Of a stretch of DNA of 64,000 nucleotides, positions 60,787 to 64,000 are shown in pieces; position 1 is the stretch's first letter, and each line of letters starts with the position of its first letter. Position numbers and translations under genes: made by a program. The notes under the pieces were generated by a model. It had not been told where the DNA came from and made no database searches. It saw only the letters and a program-made list of their open reading frames with translations. The stretch is from Anaerococcus nagyae (GTDB lineage: Bacteria > Bacillota > Clostridia > Tissierellales > Peptoniphilaceae), in assembly GCF_017874535.1 (NCBI RefSeq), contig NZ_JAGGLS010000004.1, positions 1-64,000 of the forward strand. Direction: 5' to 3'.

Positions 60787-61373
60787 TGATTTCATATATT
60801 ATTGGAGATGTTAGAGAAATAAATGAAGAATCTTTTGTTATAGAAAATAACAATATGGGTTATCTTATAAAAAGTTCTCTTTCCACACTAACTCTTGTAG
60901 AATTAAATAACGAATATAAAATTTATACATCTCTTCAAGTTAGAGAAGATGATATGTCACTTTATGGGTTTTATTCTAAGGATGAATTAGATATGTTTTT
61001 ATTATTAACATCTGTATCATCTATAGGTCCTAAGAATGCTATTGGCATACTTTCTTCTTTAGGAGTTGAAGATATTAAATTAGCTATAGTAAATAATGAT
61101 ATAGATACTCTTACCAAGGCAAAAGGAATAGGTAAAAAAACTGCTAGCAGAATTATTTTAGAGCTAATGGATAAGGTGAAACTTATGCCATCTGTCGATA
61201 AGGAAACTATTAAATCTAGTACTCCTATAAATGAGGATATGGATGTTGCAAAGGAAGCTTTAGAAAACCTTGGATATGCCAAAAATGATATTGAAAGAGT
61301 ATTACTTGAGTTAAAAGATTCGGACTTATCTTTAGAAAATATTGTTAAGGAAAGTTTAAAAAGACTTATATAG
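60786..61373 (+). CDS. ruvA: Holliday junction protein RuvA
   Basis: A 195-residue junction-binding protein. OB-fold start (M-I-S-Y-I-I-G-D-V), two helix-hairpin-helix motifs (V-S-S-I-G-P-K-N-A, A-K-G-I-G-K-K-T-A) and a C-terminal RuvB-contact domain (A-L-E-N-L-G-Y). It targets RuvB to Holliday junctions. Confidence 0.96.
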   Translation: MISYIIGDVREINEESFVIENNNMGYLIKSSLSTLTLVELNNEYKIYTSLQVREDDMSLYGFYSKDELDMFLLLTSVSSIGPKNAIGILSSLGVEDIKLAIVNNDIDTLTKAKGIGKKTASRIILELMDKVKLMPSVDKETIKSSTPINEDMDVAKEALENLGYAKNDIERVLLELKDSDLSLENIVKESLKRLI

Positions 61374-61382
61374 GTGGTTTTT

Positions 61383-62390
61383 ATGTATGATGAAAATGAA
61401 AGAATTGTAGGTTCCAATGAATTAAAGGAGGATCTTACTAATGAAAATTCTATAAGACCTAAGTGGTTAAATGAATATATAGGTCAGGATAAGGTCAAAG
61501 AAAAACTAGATATATTTATTAAATCTTCTTTAGAAAGAAAAGAACCACTAGACCATGTTCTTTTACAAGGACCTCCAGGGCTTGGCAAAACTACTTTATC
61601 ATCAATAATAGCAAATGAATTGGGGGTTAATCTTAGAGTAACAAGTGGGCCTGCTATAGAAAGACCATCAGATCTTGCAAGTATCTTAACCAATCTTCAA
61701 TATGGAGATGTTTTATTTATAGATGAAATACATAGGATAAATAGATCTGTAGAGGAGATATTGTATTCTGCTATGGAAGACTTTGTACTTGACATAATAG
61801 TAGGAAAAGGTCCCAATGCTCAATCTATTAGAATAGATTTAGAAAAATTTACTCTTATAGGTGCAACCACAAGAAGTGGTATGTTATCAGCACCATTAAG
61901 GGATAGATTTGGTGTAATGCTTTCATTAAATCTTTATTCGGCAGAGGATTTAACAACTATTATAAAGAGATCTGCAGATATTCTTAAGATCGAAATAGAT
62001 GATCACGGTGCCTATGAAATAGCAAAAAGATCTAGAGGAACACCTAGAATTGCTAATAGATTATTAAAAAGAGTTCGAGATTACGCTATAGTAAAAAAAG
62101 ATAAAAAAATAGATCATGAAACCAGCAAGGAAGGCCTTAATTTACTTGAGATAGATGAAATGGGACTTGATACTATGGATAAAAAAATAATTATGACTAT
62201 GTATCAAAACTTTAATGGTGGTCCAGTAGGCATAGATACTATAGCTGCCTCTACTGGTATTGAAAATGTAACTATAGAAGATGTATATGAACCATATTTG
62301 CTCCAGATAGGATTCTTGTCGAGAACACCTAGAGGTCGTGTTCTAACAAGATTTGCGTATGAGCATTATGGATTAAGATTTGAGGAATAA
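61383..62390 (+). CDS. ruvB: Holliday junction ATPase RuvB
   Basis: A 335-residue AAA+ motor. Motifs: [11 protein letters not shown] near the start, Walker [10 protein letters not shown], Walker B F-I-D-E-I-H-R, sensor 1 G-A-T-T-R and the arginine finger region L-R-D-R-F. ATG 61383 is preferred to GTG 61374 because it follows AGGTGG at the usual distance. It is followed directly by queA. Confidence 0.96.
   Translation: MYDENERIVGSNELKEDLTNENSIRPKWLNEYIGQDKVKEKLDIFIKSSLERKEPLDHVLLQGPPGLGKTTLSSIIANELGVNLRVTSGPAIERPSDLASILTNLQYGDVLFIDEIHRINRSVEEILYSAMEDFVLDIIVGKGPNAQSIRIDLEKFTLIGATTRSGMLSAPLRDRFGVMLSLNLYSAEDLTTIIKRSADILKIEIDDHGAYEIAKRSRGTPRIANRLLKRVRDYAIVKKDKKIDHETSKEGLNLLEIDEMGLDTMDKKIIMTMYQNFNGGPVGIDTIAASTGIENVTIEDVYEPYLLQIGFLSRTPRGRVLTRFAYEHYGLRFEE

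Positions 62391-64000
<1,610 letters not shown>

Noticed and set aside
60971-61417. Minus-strand 148-codon frame antisense to ruvA
   Set aside because: Ser/Leu-rich shadow; ruvA on the sense strand has clear motifs and operon context.

Overview
This is an AT-rich, densely coding window from a low-GC Gram-positive anaerobe. The gene repertoire suggests a member of the Peptoniphilaceae, close to Anaerococcus: a large-type SRP RNA beside tRNA-Ser and dnaX, tmRNA, a 6S-like RNA, CcpA with HPr and Enzyme I, YtxG/YtxH, CvfB, DarB/CbpB, and frequent TTG/GTG starts. The genus is an inference from gene content; no similarity search was run. Nearly all genes lie on the + strand in tightly packed operons with ATGA or TAATG overlaps.

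Layout. Positions 1-930 hold the leader-distal end of a type I-E CRISPR array and a decayed replication-initiator gene, the only clear mobile-element debris apart from a gene-free patch beside tmRNA. Positions 998-5144 encode an ABC transporter with a very large coiled-coil FtsX permease. Positions 5201-10505 carry two tandem histidine phosphatases, an SbcD/SbcC-like pair, a second metallophosphoesterase and a CYTH protein. Positions 10559-16142 are a complete pyrBICFKDE operon. Positions 16143-19180 hold two tiny divergent membrane-protein genes, a secreted glucosaminidase, a GlgB-like protein that has lost its catalytic acids, and a long inverted-repeat RNA element.

Positions 19181-23814 hold the c-di-AMP receptor gene, SRP RNA and tRNA-Ser on the minus strand, then dnaX, ebfC, recR and an orphan lipoprotein. 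A GH32 sucrase and tmRNA follow. Positions 26247-35766 are a glycogen operon: glgC, glgD, glgA, a degenerate phosphorylase, a type I pullulanase and phosphoglucomutase. Positions 35875-39152 are an FHA protein with a SEDS polymerase and a class B PBP. Then come nadK, 6S RNA, ytxH/ytxG, and the carbon-control cluster ccpA-ptsH-ptsI.

Positions 44700-53389 hold housekeeping and poorly known genes: YitT, CvfB with a likely ATT start, parvulin, an M20-like protein without its metal ligands, DUF1292, TIGR01212 radical SAM, RluA and ROK glucokinase. Positions 53379-56978 encode a response regulator, a sensor kinase and a lipoprotein. The window ends with rdgB, a YfcE-like phosphoesterase, an HAD phosphatase, ruvCAB, queA and the start of tgt.

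The most unusual signal is a set of paralogues of known enzymes that have lost catalytic residues yet keep full-length open frames: a GlgB-like GH13, a GlgP-like GT35, an M20/PepD-like protein and an APH-like kinase fold, beside the naturally non-catalytic GlgD. Other candidates are the divergent micro-ORF pair facing a glucosaminidase (16195-17299) and the long-stem element at 19005-19160. Motif-level calls come from reading the sequence by eye; alignments and structure predictions would be needed to confirm them.
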